Positions 18,493 through 27,844 of a stretch of 64,000 bases of DNA are shown here, in pieces (the stretch's first letter is position 1; each line of letters begins with the position of its first letter). The DNA is from Haemophilus parainfluenzae (GTDB lineage Bacteria; Pseudomonadota; Gammaproteobacteria; Enterobacterales; Pasteurellaceae), in assembly GCF_014931415.1 (NCBI RefSeq), contig NZ_CP063121.1, positions 248,001-312,000 on the forward strand. The letters are read 5' to 3'. The notes under the pieces were generated by a model. That model made no database searches, had not been told where the DNA came from, and saw only the letters and a program-made list of their open reading frames with translations. The position numbers were made by a program, and so were the translations under genes.

Positions 18493-21477
18493 ATGCATCT
18501 AAAAGAATCAACTATTGAACAAAAATTTATTCAAAAACTTATTGATTTAAAATATACCCACCGACCTGATATTCACGATCGTGAGTCACTCGAACAAAAT
18601 TTCCGTCAAAAATTCGAGCAGTTGAATCGCGTCCGTTTAACTGATAGCGAATTTGAGCGCCTAAAACTGGAAATTATCAAGTCTGACGTATTTTCTGCCG
18701 CGAAACTACTGCGTGAGATCAATACTTTCATTCGCGAAGATGAGACTCCACTTCACTATACTCTAGTTAATATCAAAGACTGGTGTAAGAACGACTACGA
18801 AGTCATCAGTCAACTGCGCATCAATACTGATAATAGTCATCACCGTTACGACGTAATTTTGTTAATTAACGGGCTTCCGTTGGTACAAATCGAGCTAAAA
18901 ACCCTGCAAATTCCGCCGATCAAAGCCATTGAGCAAATTATCGACTATAAGAACGATACTGGAAATGGTTACGGGAACAGTCTGTTATGTTTTATGCAGC
19001 TTTTTATCGTCAGTAATGAAAGTAGTACCTATTATTTTGCTAATAACTCAAACACACATTTTAGCTTCACCGCAGACGAACGCTTTCTGCCCGTTTACCA
19101 TTTTGCTGATGAAGCCAACAACAAAATCAACCATCTCTACGACTTTGCCGATAAATTCTTAGAAAAATGTACCTTAGGCAGAATGATCAGTCGTTATATG
19201 GTATTGGTTGCCAGTGAGCAAAAATTGTTAATGATGCGTCCTTACCAAATTTATGCCGTCAAAGCGATTGTGGATTGCATTCATCAGAGTCGCGGTAATG
19301 GCTATATCTGGCACACTACCGGTTCAGGTAAAACACTGACTTCCTTTAAAGCCTCAACCCTTCTCAAAGACAATCCTGACATCGATAAATGTCTGTTTGT
19401 TGTAGATAGAAAAGACCTTGATCGCCAAACACGTGAGGAATTCAACCGTTTCCAAGAAGGCTGCGTTGAAGAAAATACCAATACCCAAACTTTGGTAAAC
19501 CGTCTGCTGTCCGACGATTACGCTGACAAAGTCATCGTAACTACTATTCAAAAACTCGGCTTGGCACTCAAAGAAAACAGCAAATACCACAACCAATTAA
19601 GCACACTCAAAGACAAACGCATGGTCTTTATCTTTGACGAATGCCACCGCAGCCAATTCGGTGATAACCATCGGGCGATCAAAAACTTCTTCCCTAATGC
19701 GCAACTGTTTGGTTTTACTGGCACACCGATTTTTGAAGAAAATGCCAGTTATAAACGTATTGATGGTACTGATGCTACACTTCAGACGACCTTAGACATC
19801 TTTGAACAGCAACTGCATGCCTACACCATCACCAATGCTATTGATGATGGTAACGTCTTGAAATTCCATATTGATTATTACAAAGCCGAAGGCGATAAAC
19901 CTGTTTCTGCCGCTCACTCAGCCACCAAGCAGGCGATTGTTGATTCCATTTTGAGTAAACACGATGCAGCAACGGCTGAACGTCGTTTTAATGCTATTTT
20001 TGCCACTGCATCCATCAACGATGCTATCGAATACTACAACTTATTCAAGTCTGCCCAAGCCAAGTTGCAAGCAGACAATCCCGAATTTGAGCCGTTGAAC
20101 ATCGCCTGCGTTTTCTCGCCGCCTGCACAGGCAATGCAGAAAGATGACCACAAAAACCAATCCGACATCGTTCAAATGCAGGAAGATTTGCAACAGGAAA
20201 AATTCGATAATCAAACTGATCCAGAAGGAAAAAAAGCAGCCTTAAAAACTATTATTGAAGATTACAACCGTCAATACAGTACTAACCACAGCATTGGTGA
20301 ATTCGACGTGTACTATCAGGATATTCAAAAACGCATCAAAGACCACCAATATCCCGACAAAGACTATGCGCACAAAAACAAGATCGACATTACCATTGTC
20401 GTCGATATGCTGTTGACCGGATTCGACAGCAAATATCTAAACACGCTCTATGTCGATAAAAACCTCAAGTACCACGGCTTAATCCAAGCCTTTTCCCGTA
20501 CCAACCGCGTTTTGAACGCCAGCAAGCCCTACGGCAATATCCTCGATTTTCGCGGACAAGAGGCGCAGGTAGATGAAGCCATCAAACGCTTTTCAGGGCA
20601 GGATGCAGAGCGCGCCAAAGAAATCTGGATAGTCGATCCCGCAGAAATCGTCATGACCAAACTGCAAAACGCCATGACTCAACTTGAAGACTTCATGTCA
20701 TCGCAAGGCGTAGCATGCGAACCATCCGAGGTTTATAACCTTAAAGGCGACAACGCCCGCGCAGGCTTTCTTAACCTATTTAAAGAAGTCCAACGTTACA
20801 AAACCCAGCTTGGGCAATACACCGATTTAAGCGAAGAACAAAAGCAAGAAATAGAAGCCATTCTACCCGCCGATACTCAGCGTGCTTTCAAAGGCGTATA
20901 TCTGGATATGGCGCAACGCTATAAAGAACAAACCAGTAAGAAAGACACTGTTTTACCCCAAGAAATCGAACAACTGGATTTTGAATTTGTCCTCTTTTCA
21001 TCTGCCATCATCGATTACGACTACATCATGCGCTTGATTGCTGAAAACACATCCAAACCGAAGAAACAGCAGATGAGCCGCAAGCAATTGGTCGAACTGA
21101 TTGCCTCCAGCAGCGATCTGATGGACGAAAAAGACGACATCATCGCCTATATCGACAGCCTGAAAGCAGGCGAAGCCCTAAGCGAGCAAGATGTTAAAGC
21201 AGGCTATCAGGCATTCCGCCAAGAAAAAACAGACAAAAAACTGACCGCACTTTCCGAAAAACACGGCATCTCAGGCGCAACCCTGTCCGCTTTTGTCAAC
21301 GAAATTATGGATAGAATGATTTTCGACGGTGAAAAACTGACCGACCTGCTTGAGCCGCTGGATTTAAGCTGGAAAGAACGCCGTCTGAAAGAGCTTGCCC
21401 TGATGGAAGACCTTGTCCCTTTGCTGAAAGGTTTGGCAAAAGGCAAAGAGATTTCAGGGTTGAAGGCTTACGAATAG
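18493..21477 (+). CDS. hsdR: Type I restriction enzyme, R subunit
   Basis: ATP-driven translocase and endonuclease of a type I system, 994 residues. The N-terminal nuclease has D120 and E134-x-K136 (VQIELKT), the same D-x13-E-x-K spacing as EcoR124. The SF2 motor follows with Walker A TTGSGKT (K280), DECH at 382-385, FTGTP and a motif VI-like FSRTNR. The C-terminal helical part should contact the methylase. Codon choice is more GC-rich after about 20.0 kb than in neighbouring core genes, and one Haemophilus and one Neisseria uptake word lie near the 3' end. It is the first gene of the locus. Confidence 0.95.
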   Translation: MHLKESTIEQKFIQKLIDLKYTHRPDIHDRESLEQNFRQKFEQLNRVRLTDSEFERLKLEIIKSDVFSAAKLLREINTFIREDETPLHYTLVNIKDWCKNDYEVISQLRINTDNSHHRYDVILLINGLPLVQIELKTLQIPPIKAIEQIIDYKNDTGNGYGNSLLCFMQLFIVSNESSTYYFANNSNTHFSFTADERFLPVYHFADEANNKINHLYDFADKFLEKCTLGRMISRYMVLVASEQKLLMMRPYQIYAVKAIVDCIHQSRGNGYIWHTTGSGKTLTSFKASTLLKDNPDIDKCLFVVDRKDLDRQTREEFNRFQEGCVEENTNTQTLVNRLLSDDYADKVIVTTIQKLGLALKENSKYHNQLSTLKDKRMVFIFDECHRSQFGDNHRAIKNFFPNAQLFGFTGTPIFEENASYKRIDGTDATLQTTLDIFEQQLHAYTITNAIDDGNVLKFHIDYYKAEGDKPVSAAHSATKQAIVDSILSKHDAATAERRFNAIFATASINDAIEYYNLFKSAQAKLQADNPEFEPLNIACVFSPPAQAMQKDDHKNQSDIVQMQEDLQQEKFDNQTDPEGKKAALKTIIEDYNRQYSTNHSIGEFDVYYQDIQKRIKDHQYPDKDYAHKNKIDITIVVDMLLTGFDSKYLNTLYVDKNLKYHGLIQAFSRTNRVLNASKPYGNILDFRGQEAQVDEAIKRFSGQDAERAKEIWIVDPAEIVMTKLQNAMTQLEDFMSSQGVACEPSEVYNLKGDNARAGFLNLFKEVQRYKTQLGQYTDLSEEQKQEIEAILPADTQRAFKGVYLDMAQRYKEQTSKKDTVLPQEIEQLDFEFVLFSSAIIDYDYIMRLIAENTSKPKKQQMSRKQLVELIASSSDLMDEKDDIIAYIDSLKAGEALSEQDVKAGYQAFRQEKTDKKLTALSEKHGISGATLSAFVNEIMDRMIFDGEKLTDLLEPLDLSWKERRLKELALMEDLVPLLKGLAKGKEISGLKAYE
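21244..21252 (-). other. Haemophilus uptake word (USS core) in hsdR
   Basis: ACCGCACTT, the complement of AAGTGCGGT, lies in the 3' part of hsdR, 136 bp from a Neisseria-type word. The core is identical to the many copies across this genome segment. Confidence 0.85.
21380..21389 (+). other. Neisseria 10-mer DNA uptake sequence in hsdR
   Basis: An exact GCCGTCTGAA, the core DUS of Neisseria. It is not the uptake word of Haemophilus and, with the second copy in hsdS, suggests that the locus passed through a Neisseria genome. Confidence 0.75.
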
Positions 21478-21500
21478 GCTGCCTGTTTTTTCAGGTAGCC
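21477..21500 (+). repeat. Inverted repeat between hsdR and hsdS
   Basis: GGCTGCCTG and CAGGTAGCC pair with one G-T across a six-base T loop, beginning at the hsdR stop. No T run follows, so it is a weak terminator candidate; it may reduce read-through or protect the hsdR mRNA end. Confidence 0.5.
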
Positions 21501-21523
21501 CGACAAGACAAAAGAGAACAAAC

Positions 21524-22171
21524 ATGGACAAACAAGACGATAAACAAGAACGTGTTACCCCAAAACTGCGGTTTCCGGAGTTTCAGACGACGTTGGGGTG
21601 GAGTAATAAACCTTTAAGTAAGCTAGCGAATCGTATTACATCAAAGAACAAATCAGGAGAAATCACTCGTGTATTTACTAACTCTGCGAATGATGGTGTA
21701 GTAGATCAAAGTGATTATTTTGATAGAGAGATTGCAAATAAAGATAATCTAAACGGCTACTACATTATTGAGCTGGGTGATTATGTATATAACCCTAGAA
21801 TTTCAACTGCCGCCCCAGTAGGACCGATTTCCAAAAACAAAATAGCCAAAGGGGTAATGTCGCCGTTATACACAGTATTTAGATTTCATCAGACTGACAA
21901 CGACTTCTATGAGCACTATTTCAAAACCAATTGCTGGCATAAATACCTGCAACACGTTTCTAATAGTGGGGCCAGGCATGATCGTATGAATATTACGAAT
22001 GATGATTTTATGGCAATGCCAGTGCCAATATTATCACCAGAAGAGCAACAAAAAATCGCCGACTGCCTGTCTTCCATCGACGAATTGATAGAACTGGAAG
22101 AACAGGCAATTGCAGGCTTGAAGCAGCATAAAAAAGGTCTGATGCAGCAATTGTTTCCGGTAGTCGGATAA
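21524..22171 (+). CDS. hsdS: Type I specificity subunit, half-length (hsdS copy 1)
   Basis: The 215-residue protein has one target-recognition domain, whereas a complete S subunit has two and is about 400-450 residues. It opens with the conserved KLRFPEFQTTLGW, continues with a variable TRD (about 30-170), and closes with the conserved coiled-coil spacer EEQQKIADCLSSIDELIELEEQAIAGLKQHKKGLMQQLFP. Known half-S proteins of type IC systems can dimerise to act as a symmetrical S subunit, so this one may be active. Start and end are shared almost exactly with copy 2. Confidence 0.88.
   Translation: MDKQDDKQERVTPKLRFPEFQTTLGWSNKPLSKLANRITSKNKSGEITRVFTNSANDGVVDQSDYFDREIANKDNLNGYYIIELGDYVYNPRISTAAPVGPISKNKIAKGVMSPLYTVFRFHQTDNDFYEHYFKTNCWHKYLQHVSNSGARHDRMNITNDDFMAMPVPILSPEEQQKIADCLSSIDELIELEEQAIAGLKQHKKGLMQQLFPVVG
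21563..21601 (+). repeat. 39-bp homology block, copy 1
   Basis: It runs from AAACTGCGG to GTTGGGGTGG inside the conserved start of hsdS copy 1 and matches 22228-22266 at 38 of 39 positions. It could seed recombination that exchanges recognition domains. Confidence 0.85.
22046..22068 (+). repeat. 23-bp homology block in the conserved spacer, copy 1
   Basis: A 23-bp run beginning CAACAAAAAATCG and ending GACTGCCT, identical to 22714-22736 in copy 2. It encodes the start of the coiled-coil spacer (QQKIADCL). Confidence 0.85.
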
Positions 22172-22191
22172 ATACAGGATAGAAACAAACG

Positions 22192-23513
<1,322 letters not shown>

Positions 23514-23577
23514 GGACACATCATTTTGTGATACCCCGAAAATGATCGATTTAATCAATTAATAACCAAGAGACATA

Positions 23578-24738
23578 ATGACAAATAGAAACACGCAACA
23601 AAACGAAGATCCGTTTAAAGACCTAGTTGATTTAAACGACTTAGCGGAGCGACTAAGAAGACAAAACAACAAATGCCACTTGATTTTTGCCCATAATGGT
23701 ACAGGGAAAACGCGCTTATCAATGGCATTTAAAGATTTGGGGAAACAGGACTATAGCCGTGATACGTTGTATTTTAATGCCTTTACCGAAGATTTGTTCT
23801 TTTGGGACAACGATTTGGACAATGATACTGACCGAGTATTGGTATTGAATGACTATTCTCACTTTTTCGATGGTATCGAGAAATTGGAAATGGAAACCCG
23901 GATCCGTCCTTTTGTGCAGAAATATGTAGATTTTGATTTTCGGATAACCAAAGAGAAGCATAGAAAAGAGGCTGATAAAGAAGAAATTGAAAGATGGGAG
24001 GTTTCTTTTTTCCTGCCCGAAAATCCGGATGAAAATATTAAAGTATCCAGAGGAGAAGAGCATATTTTTATATGGTGTTTTTTCCTTGCCATTCTGCAAC
24101 TTAGTTTGGATAAAGAGGACGGTTCGCCTTATGAATGGGTGAAATATGTCTATATTGATGACCCGATTTCTTCATTAGATGATAATTATGCCGTTTCTGT
24201 TGCTCATAATTTAGCAACATTGCTTAAATCCTATAATAAAGACGGCAGACTTAGAGAGCCTACTCAGTTTATTATATCGACTCATCACGGGTTATTCTTT
24301 AACGTATTGTGCAACGAATTACAACGAGCACCGAGGTATCTACTCTCTAAAAATACTTCTGATAAATACTACTTCATTAAATTAGAAGAAGATACTGCTA
24401 GTTTGTATCATGTGGCTATGCTGAAAGTGCTGAAAGATACGTTGGATAATAATGAACCGCTATATCCTTATCACTTCAATATTCTACGAAATATTATGGA
24501 GAAAACAGCAAATTTTCATGGGTTGGCAGGTTTTAAAAAATGCATTGAGCTGGAAGATGCCGAATTTTATGAACGCCTAATTCCAGTACTCAATCATGGC
24601 GGCTATTCTGTTTTTGAACCAAAAGAAATGCTACCTGAAAATAAAGCAAACTTCGCAATGGTTTTGAAAAAATTACTGGACACATATCCGTTCCATTCAG
24701 ACTTATTACCCAATTCATTTAAAGAGAGTCAATCATGA
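23578..24738 (+). CDS. prrC: PrrC-type anticodon nuclease linked to the type I system
   Basis: 386 residues (E. coli PrrC is 396). The ABC-like NTPase domain has Walker A HNGTGKT (39-45), a signature-like VSRGEEH (156-162), Walker B YIDDPISSLD (192-201) and an H-loop in ISTHHGLF. The C-terminal domain has R304, E308 and H340; the spacing (+4, +36) is the same as the Arg320-Glu324-His356 triad reported for the PrrC nuclease. PrrC cuts the tRNA-Lys anticodon and is kept latent by its type Ic partner until a phage disturbs it. The gene sits between hsdS and hsdM and overlaps hsdM by four bases. Activity here is inferred. Confidence 0.88.
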   Translation: MTNRNTQQNEDPFKDLVDLNDLAERLRRQNNKCHLIFAHNGTGKTRLSMAFKDLGKQDYSRDTLYFNAFTEDLFFWDNDLDNDTDRVLVLNDYSHFFDGIEKLEMETRIRPFVQKYVDFDFRITKEKHRKEADKEEIERWEVSFFLPENPDENIKVSRGEEHIFIWCFFLAILQLSLDKEDGSPYEWVKYVYIDDPISSLDDNYAVSVAHNLATLLKSYNKDGRLREPTQFIISTHHGLFFNVLCNELQRAPRYLLSKNTSDKYYFIKLEEDTASLYHVAMLKVLKDTLDNNEPLYPYHFNILRNIMEKTANFHGLAGFKKCIELEDAEFYERLIPVLNHGGYSVFEPKEMLPENKANFAMVLKKLLDTYPFHSDLLPNSFKESQS

Positions 24739-26348
24739 CCCAAGAACAATTAAACCAACTCGGCAAAACACTATGGGCAATCGCCGACCAACTGCGCGGG
24801 TCGATGAATGCCGACGATTTCCGTGATTATATGCTGTCGTTTCTATTTTTACGTTATCTGTCCGATAACTACGAGCTTGCCGCACAAAAGGAATTGGGGC
24901 GAGATTATCCACAATTGAGCGATGAAGACAAGCGCACACCGCTTGCCGTGTGGTATGAAGAAAATGCTCACTTCGTCGCTGATTTTGAAAAACAGATGCG
25001 CCGTAAAGTACATTATGTGATTAAGCCCGATTTTCTTTGGAGCAGCATTGCTGAGCTTGCACGTATTCAAAGCAGTAAATTATTAAATACTTTGCAAGAG
25101 GGTTTTAAATATATTGAAAACGAGTCTTTTGAAAGTACGTTTGGCGGCTTATTTTCCGAAATTAATTTAAATTCGGAAAAACTTGGCAAAAATTACGAAG
25201 AACGAAATAACCGATTAAGTGAGGTCATCAAAAAAATTGCTGAAGGCATCAATGAGTTTTCTACCGATAGCGATGCTTTGGGCGATGCCTATGAATACTT
25301 AATTGCCCAGTTTGCGTCCGGCTCTGGTAAGAAGGCCGGCGAGTTTTATACTCCCCAACAGGTTTCCACGATTTTGTCACGGATTGTCACGCTTGACAGC
25401 CAAAACCCCGCCAGCGGTAAAAAGAAAAAGCTGGACAATGTGCTGGACTTTGCTTGCGGTTCGGGATCTTTATTGCTGAATGTGCGTCATCAGATGGCAG
25501 AAGAAGGTGGGCATATTGGCAAAATCTACGGACAGGAAAAGAATATTACCACCTACAACCTGGCGCGGATGAATATGCTGCTGCACGGTGTAAAGGATAC
25601 AGAATTTACCATTCATCACGGTGATTCCCTGCTCAACGATTGGGATATTTTGAATGAAATGAATCCTGCGAAGAAGCTGGAATTCGACGCCGTTGTTGCC
25701 AATCCGCCGTTCAGTTACCGCTGGGAGCCGAAGGAGGATTTGGCAAACGATTTCCGCTTCAAAAACTATGGGCTCGCCCCTAAATCAGCAGCAGATTTTG
25801 CCTTTTTGCTACACGGTTTCCATTTTTTAAGCGATAGCGGCACGATGGCTATCATTCTGCCGCACGGCGTATTGTTCCGAGGCGGTGCGGAAGAAAAAAT
25901 CCGCACCAAACTACTCAAAGACGGCAATATTGATGCCGTGATCGGTCTGCCTGCCAATCTGTTTTATTCAACAGGTATTCCAGTCTGCATTTTGGTGTTG
26001 AAAAAATGTAAAAAAGAAGACGACGTTTTGTTTATCAACGCCGCCGATTATTTTGAAAAAGGTAAACGTCAAAACCGCCTGACAGGCGAACATATTAATA
26101 AAATCGTGGACTGCTATCAATACCGCAAAGAAGAACAGGGCTACTCCCGCCGTGTATCTATGCAGGAAATTGAGGATAACGGCTACAATCTAAATATTGC
26201 CCGTTATGTCAACAATACACCTGTTGAGGAAGAGATTGATTTAGTCGCTAATCATAGTATTTTGATGGATTTGGATTTAAAAATTAAAGAGGCTACAGCG
26301 AAACATAATAAATTTTTGAAAGAGTTGGGGTTGCCATTATTGCCATAA
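24735..26348 (+). CDS. hsdM: Type I methyltransferase, M subunit
   Basis: N6-adenine methyltransferase that forms M2S1 with HsdS. The 537-residue protein has an N-terminal helical domain (LWAIADQLRGSMNADDFRDYML), GEFYTPQQVS, SAM motif I FACGSGS (239-245) and catalytic NPPF (323-326), consistent with the EcoR124/EcoprrI-like type IC group. Its ATG lies inside the prrC end (ATGA overlap), so its translation should be coupled to prrC. Usual type I operons begin with hsdM; here it is last, after hsdR, hsdS and prrC. Confidence 0.95.
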   Translation: MTQEQLNQLGKTLWAIADQLRGSMNADDFRDYMLSFLFLRYLSDNYELAAQKELGRDYPQLSDEDKRTPLAVWYEENAHFVADFEKQMRRKVHYVIKPDFLWSSIAELARIQSSKLLNTLQEGFKYIENESFESTFGGLFSEINLNSEKLGKNYEERNNRLSEVIKKIAEGINEFSTDSDALGDAYEYLIAQFASGSGKKAGEFYTPQQVSTILSRIVTLDSQNPASGKKKKLDNVLDFACGSGSLLLNVRHQMAEEGGHIGKIYGQEKNITTYNLARMNMLLHGVKDTEFTIHHGDSLLNDWDILNEMNPAKKLEFDAVVANPPFSYRWEPKEDLANDFRFKNYGLAPKSAADFAFLLHGFHFLSDSGTMAIILPHGVLFRGGAEEKIRTKLLKDGNIDAVIGLPANLFYSTGIPVCILVLKKCKKEDDVLFINAADYFEKGKRQNRLTGEHINKIVDCYQYRKEEQGYSRRVSMQEIEDNGYNLNIARYVNNTPVEEEIDLVANHSILMDLDLKIKEATAKHNKFLKELGLPLLP

Positions 26349-26386
26349 ATGAACAAATTAAATATATTGAGATTTTTTATAAAAAA

Positions 26387-26410
26387 TGCGGTTATTTCTA
26401 ACCGCACTTT
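26387..26410. terminator. Bidirectional terminator closing the hsd locus
   Basis: TGCGGTTA / TAACCGCA with loop TTTC, flanked by A and T runs, between the convergent hsdM and protein E genes. The right arm carries a full uptake word, ACCGCACTT. Confidence 0.8.
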
Positions 26411-26416
26411 AATTGA

Positions 26417-26920
26417 TTATTTCGCTTTTGAGCCTTCTAAATCTAAAGAAGGTTTTCTATCTGAGTTCACACAAATAACTTGTGCAGCCGCATAGAGCGT
26501 TGTATTAGGTTTTAAGCTAATTGTGTATTTCTCTTGTTTTTTCGGTGCGGCACGTAAACCTTCGCCCCAGAAATCATCATAAAAATCAGTACGAACTTGG
26601 GTTAAATGGTAGTTCTTACAGTTTAAAATTTTATATTGGCGAACAGAACGTGCATAACGTCTTTTCTCATTTGGATACACATATAAACCTCTATCCAAAT
26701 TCACCACGGCATCAAAATGCACTTGGTTTAAATCTTGGTTGTCCACCCAAATTGAATCGGTATCAATGTAGTAATTTTTATCTTTTACTAATCGAACATA
26801 CCCTACCCTATCTTTTGAAGGGGGCGTCAATGTCACCTCTTCTTGTGTAACTGGCGATTGAACAGCTGAACAGCCTGCTAAAAGGGCTACACCTAAAAAC
26901 GTTAATACTAATTTTTTCAT
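26417..26920 (-). CDS. pe: Adhesin protein E (surface lipoprotein)
   Basis: 167-residue lipoprotein with signal MKKLVLTFLGVALLAGC. The mature part matches H. influenzae protein E from memory, with the long conserved block around YYIDTDSIWVDNQ, HFDAVVNLDRGLYVYP and RQYKILNC. In H. influenzae it binds host laminin, vitronectin and plasminogen and mediates attachment to epithelial cells. Two cysteines (LNCKNYH and QVICVNS) could form the known disulfide. The start has AAGGAGG. It precedes pflA on the chromosome, as in H. influenzae. Confidence 0.9.
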   Translation of the reverse strand: MKKLVLTFLGVALLAGCSAVQSPVTQEEVTLTPPSKDRVGYVRLVKDKNYYIDTDSIWVDNQDLNQVHFDAVVNLDRGLYVYPNEKRRYARSVRQYKILNCKNYHLTQVRTDFYDDFWGEGLRAAPKKQEKYTISLKPNTTLYAAAQVICVNSDRKPSLDLEGSKAK

Positions 26921-26973
26921 TTTTCCTCCTTAAAGCTTTCTAAAGCCTGCTGTTAATCTTTTTGCACCTTAGT

Positions 26974-27714
26974 TTAATATTTTACCGTATGTCCATATCC
27001 TTCAAGGATTGTTTTAATATGCTCAAGTGATTCTTTCGTCGGTGGTAAAACATCTGCGAGCTCATATTCAAAGCCAAGGGTTTTCCATTTATGAGCGCCT
27101 AATCGATGATAAGGGAGAAGTTCGACTTTTTCAATATTGGTCATACCTTCAATAAACTGTCCGAGCAGATGAACATCATGATCATTATCGGTATAGCCAG
27201 GAACCACTACATAACGAATCCAGGTACGCTGATTACGTTTTTGCAGATATTTCGCAAATTCCAGCGTCCGTTTATTTGGTACACCAATAAGGTTTTGGTG
27301 CACTTGATCGTTCAGCTCTTTTAAATCAAGCAAAACAAGATCGGTTACATCGATCAGTTCATCAATAATATGGTCATAATGACGTACAAAGCCATTAGTA
27401 TCTAAACAAGTATTAATCCCTTCTGCTTTACAAGCACGGAACCAATCACGAACGAACTCAGCTTGAAGAATGGCTTCACCACCTGATGCTGTTACACCAC
27501 CACCGGTTGCATTCATAAAATGGCGATAGCTCACGACTTCTTTCATGAGTTCTTCCACACTGATTTCGCGACCACCATCAAGATCCCAAGTATCACGATT
27601 GTGGCAATATTTGCAACGCATTAAACAGCCTTGCATAAATAAAATAAAACGAATGCCGGGACCATCCACGGTTCCACAGGATTCAAAGGAGTGAATTCTT
27701 CCTAGAACAGACAT
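26974..27714 (-). CDS. pflA: Pyruvate formate-lyase-activating enzyme
   Basis: Radical-SAM enzyme that installs the glycyl radical on PflB under anaerobic conditions. The 246-residue protein has the cluster motif [14 protein letters not shown] near the N-terminus and [11 protein letters not shown] for SAM binding. It lies downstream of pflB on the same strand behind a hairpin terminator, so it may have partly separate expression. Confidence 0.96.
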   Translation of the reverse strand: MSVLGRIHSFESCGTVDGPGIRFILFMQGCLMRCKYCHNRDTWDLDGGREISVEELMKEVVSYRHFMNATGGGVTASGGEAILQAEFVRDWFRACKAEGINTCLDTNGFVRHYDHIIDELIDVTDLVLLDLKELNDQVHQNLIGVPNKRTLEFAKYLQKRNQRTWIRYVVVPGYTDNDHDVHLLGQFIEGMTNIEKVELLPYHRLGAHKWKTLGFEYELADVLPPTKESLEHIKTILEGYGHTVKY

Positions 27715-27768
27715 ACATAAATTTCCAAAAAATAAATCTAGCTAAATTTTACCAAAAATATCGTCTAT

Positions 27769-27800
27769 AAAAAATGAGCCTGACTTAAAATCAGGCTCAT
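27769..27800 (-). terminator. Terminator between pflB and pflA
   Basis: A perfect ten-base stem ATGAGCCTGA / TCAGGCTCAT with a T run on the minus strand follows pflB and precedes pflA. Confidence 0.88.
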
Positions 27801-27844
27801 AATTTTTATGTTCCCGCTAAAGTGCGGTTAAATTTTATCGTGTT

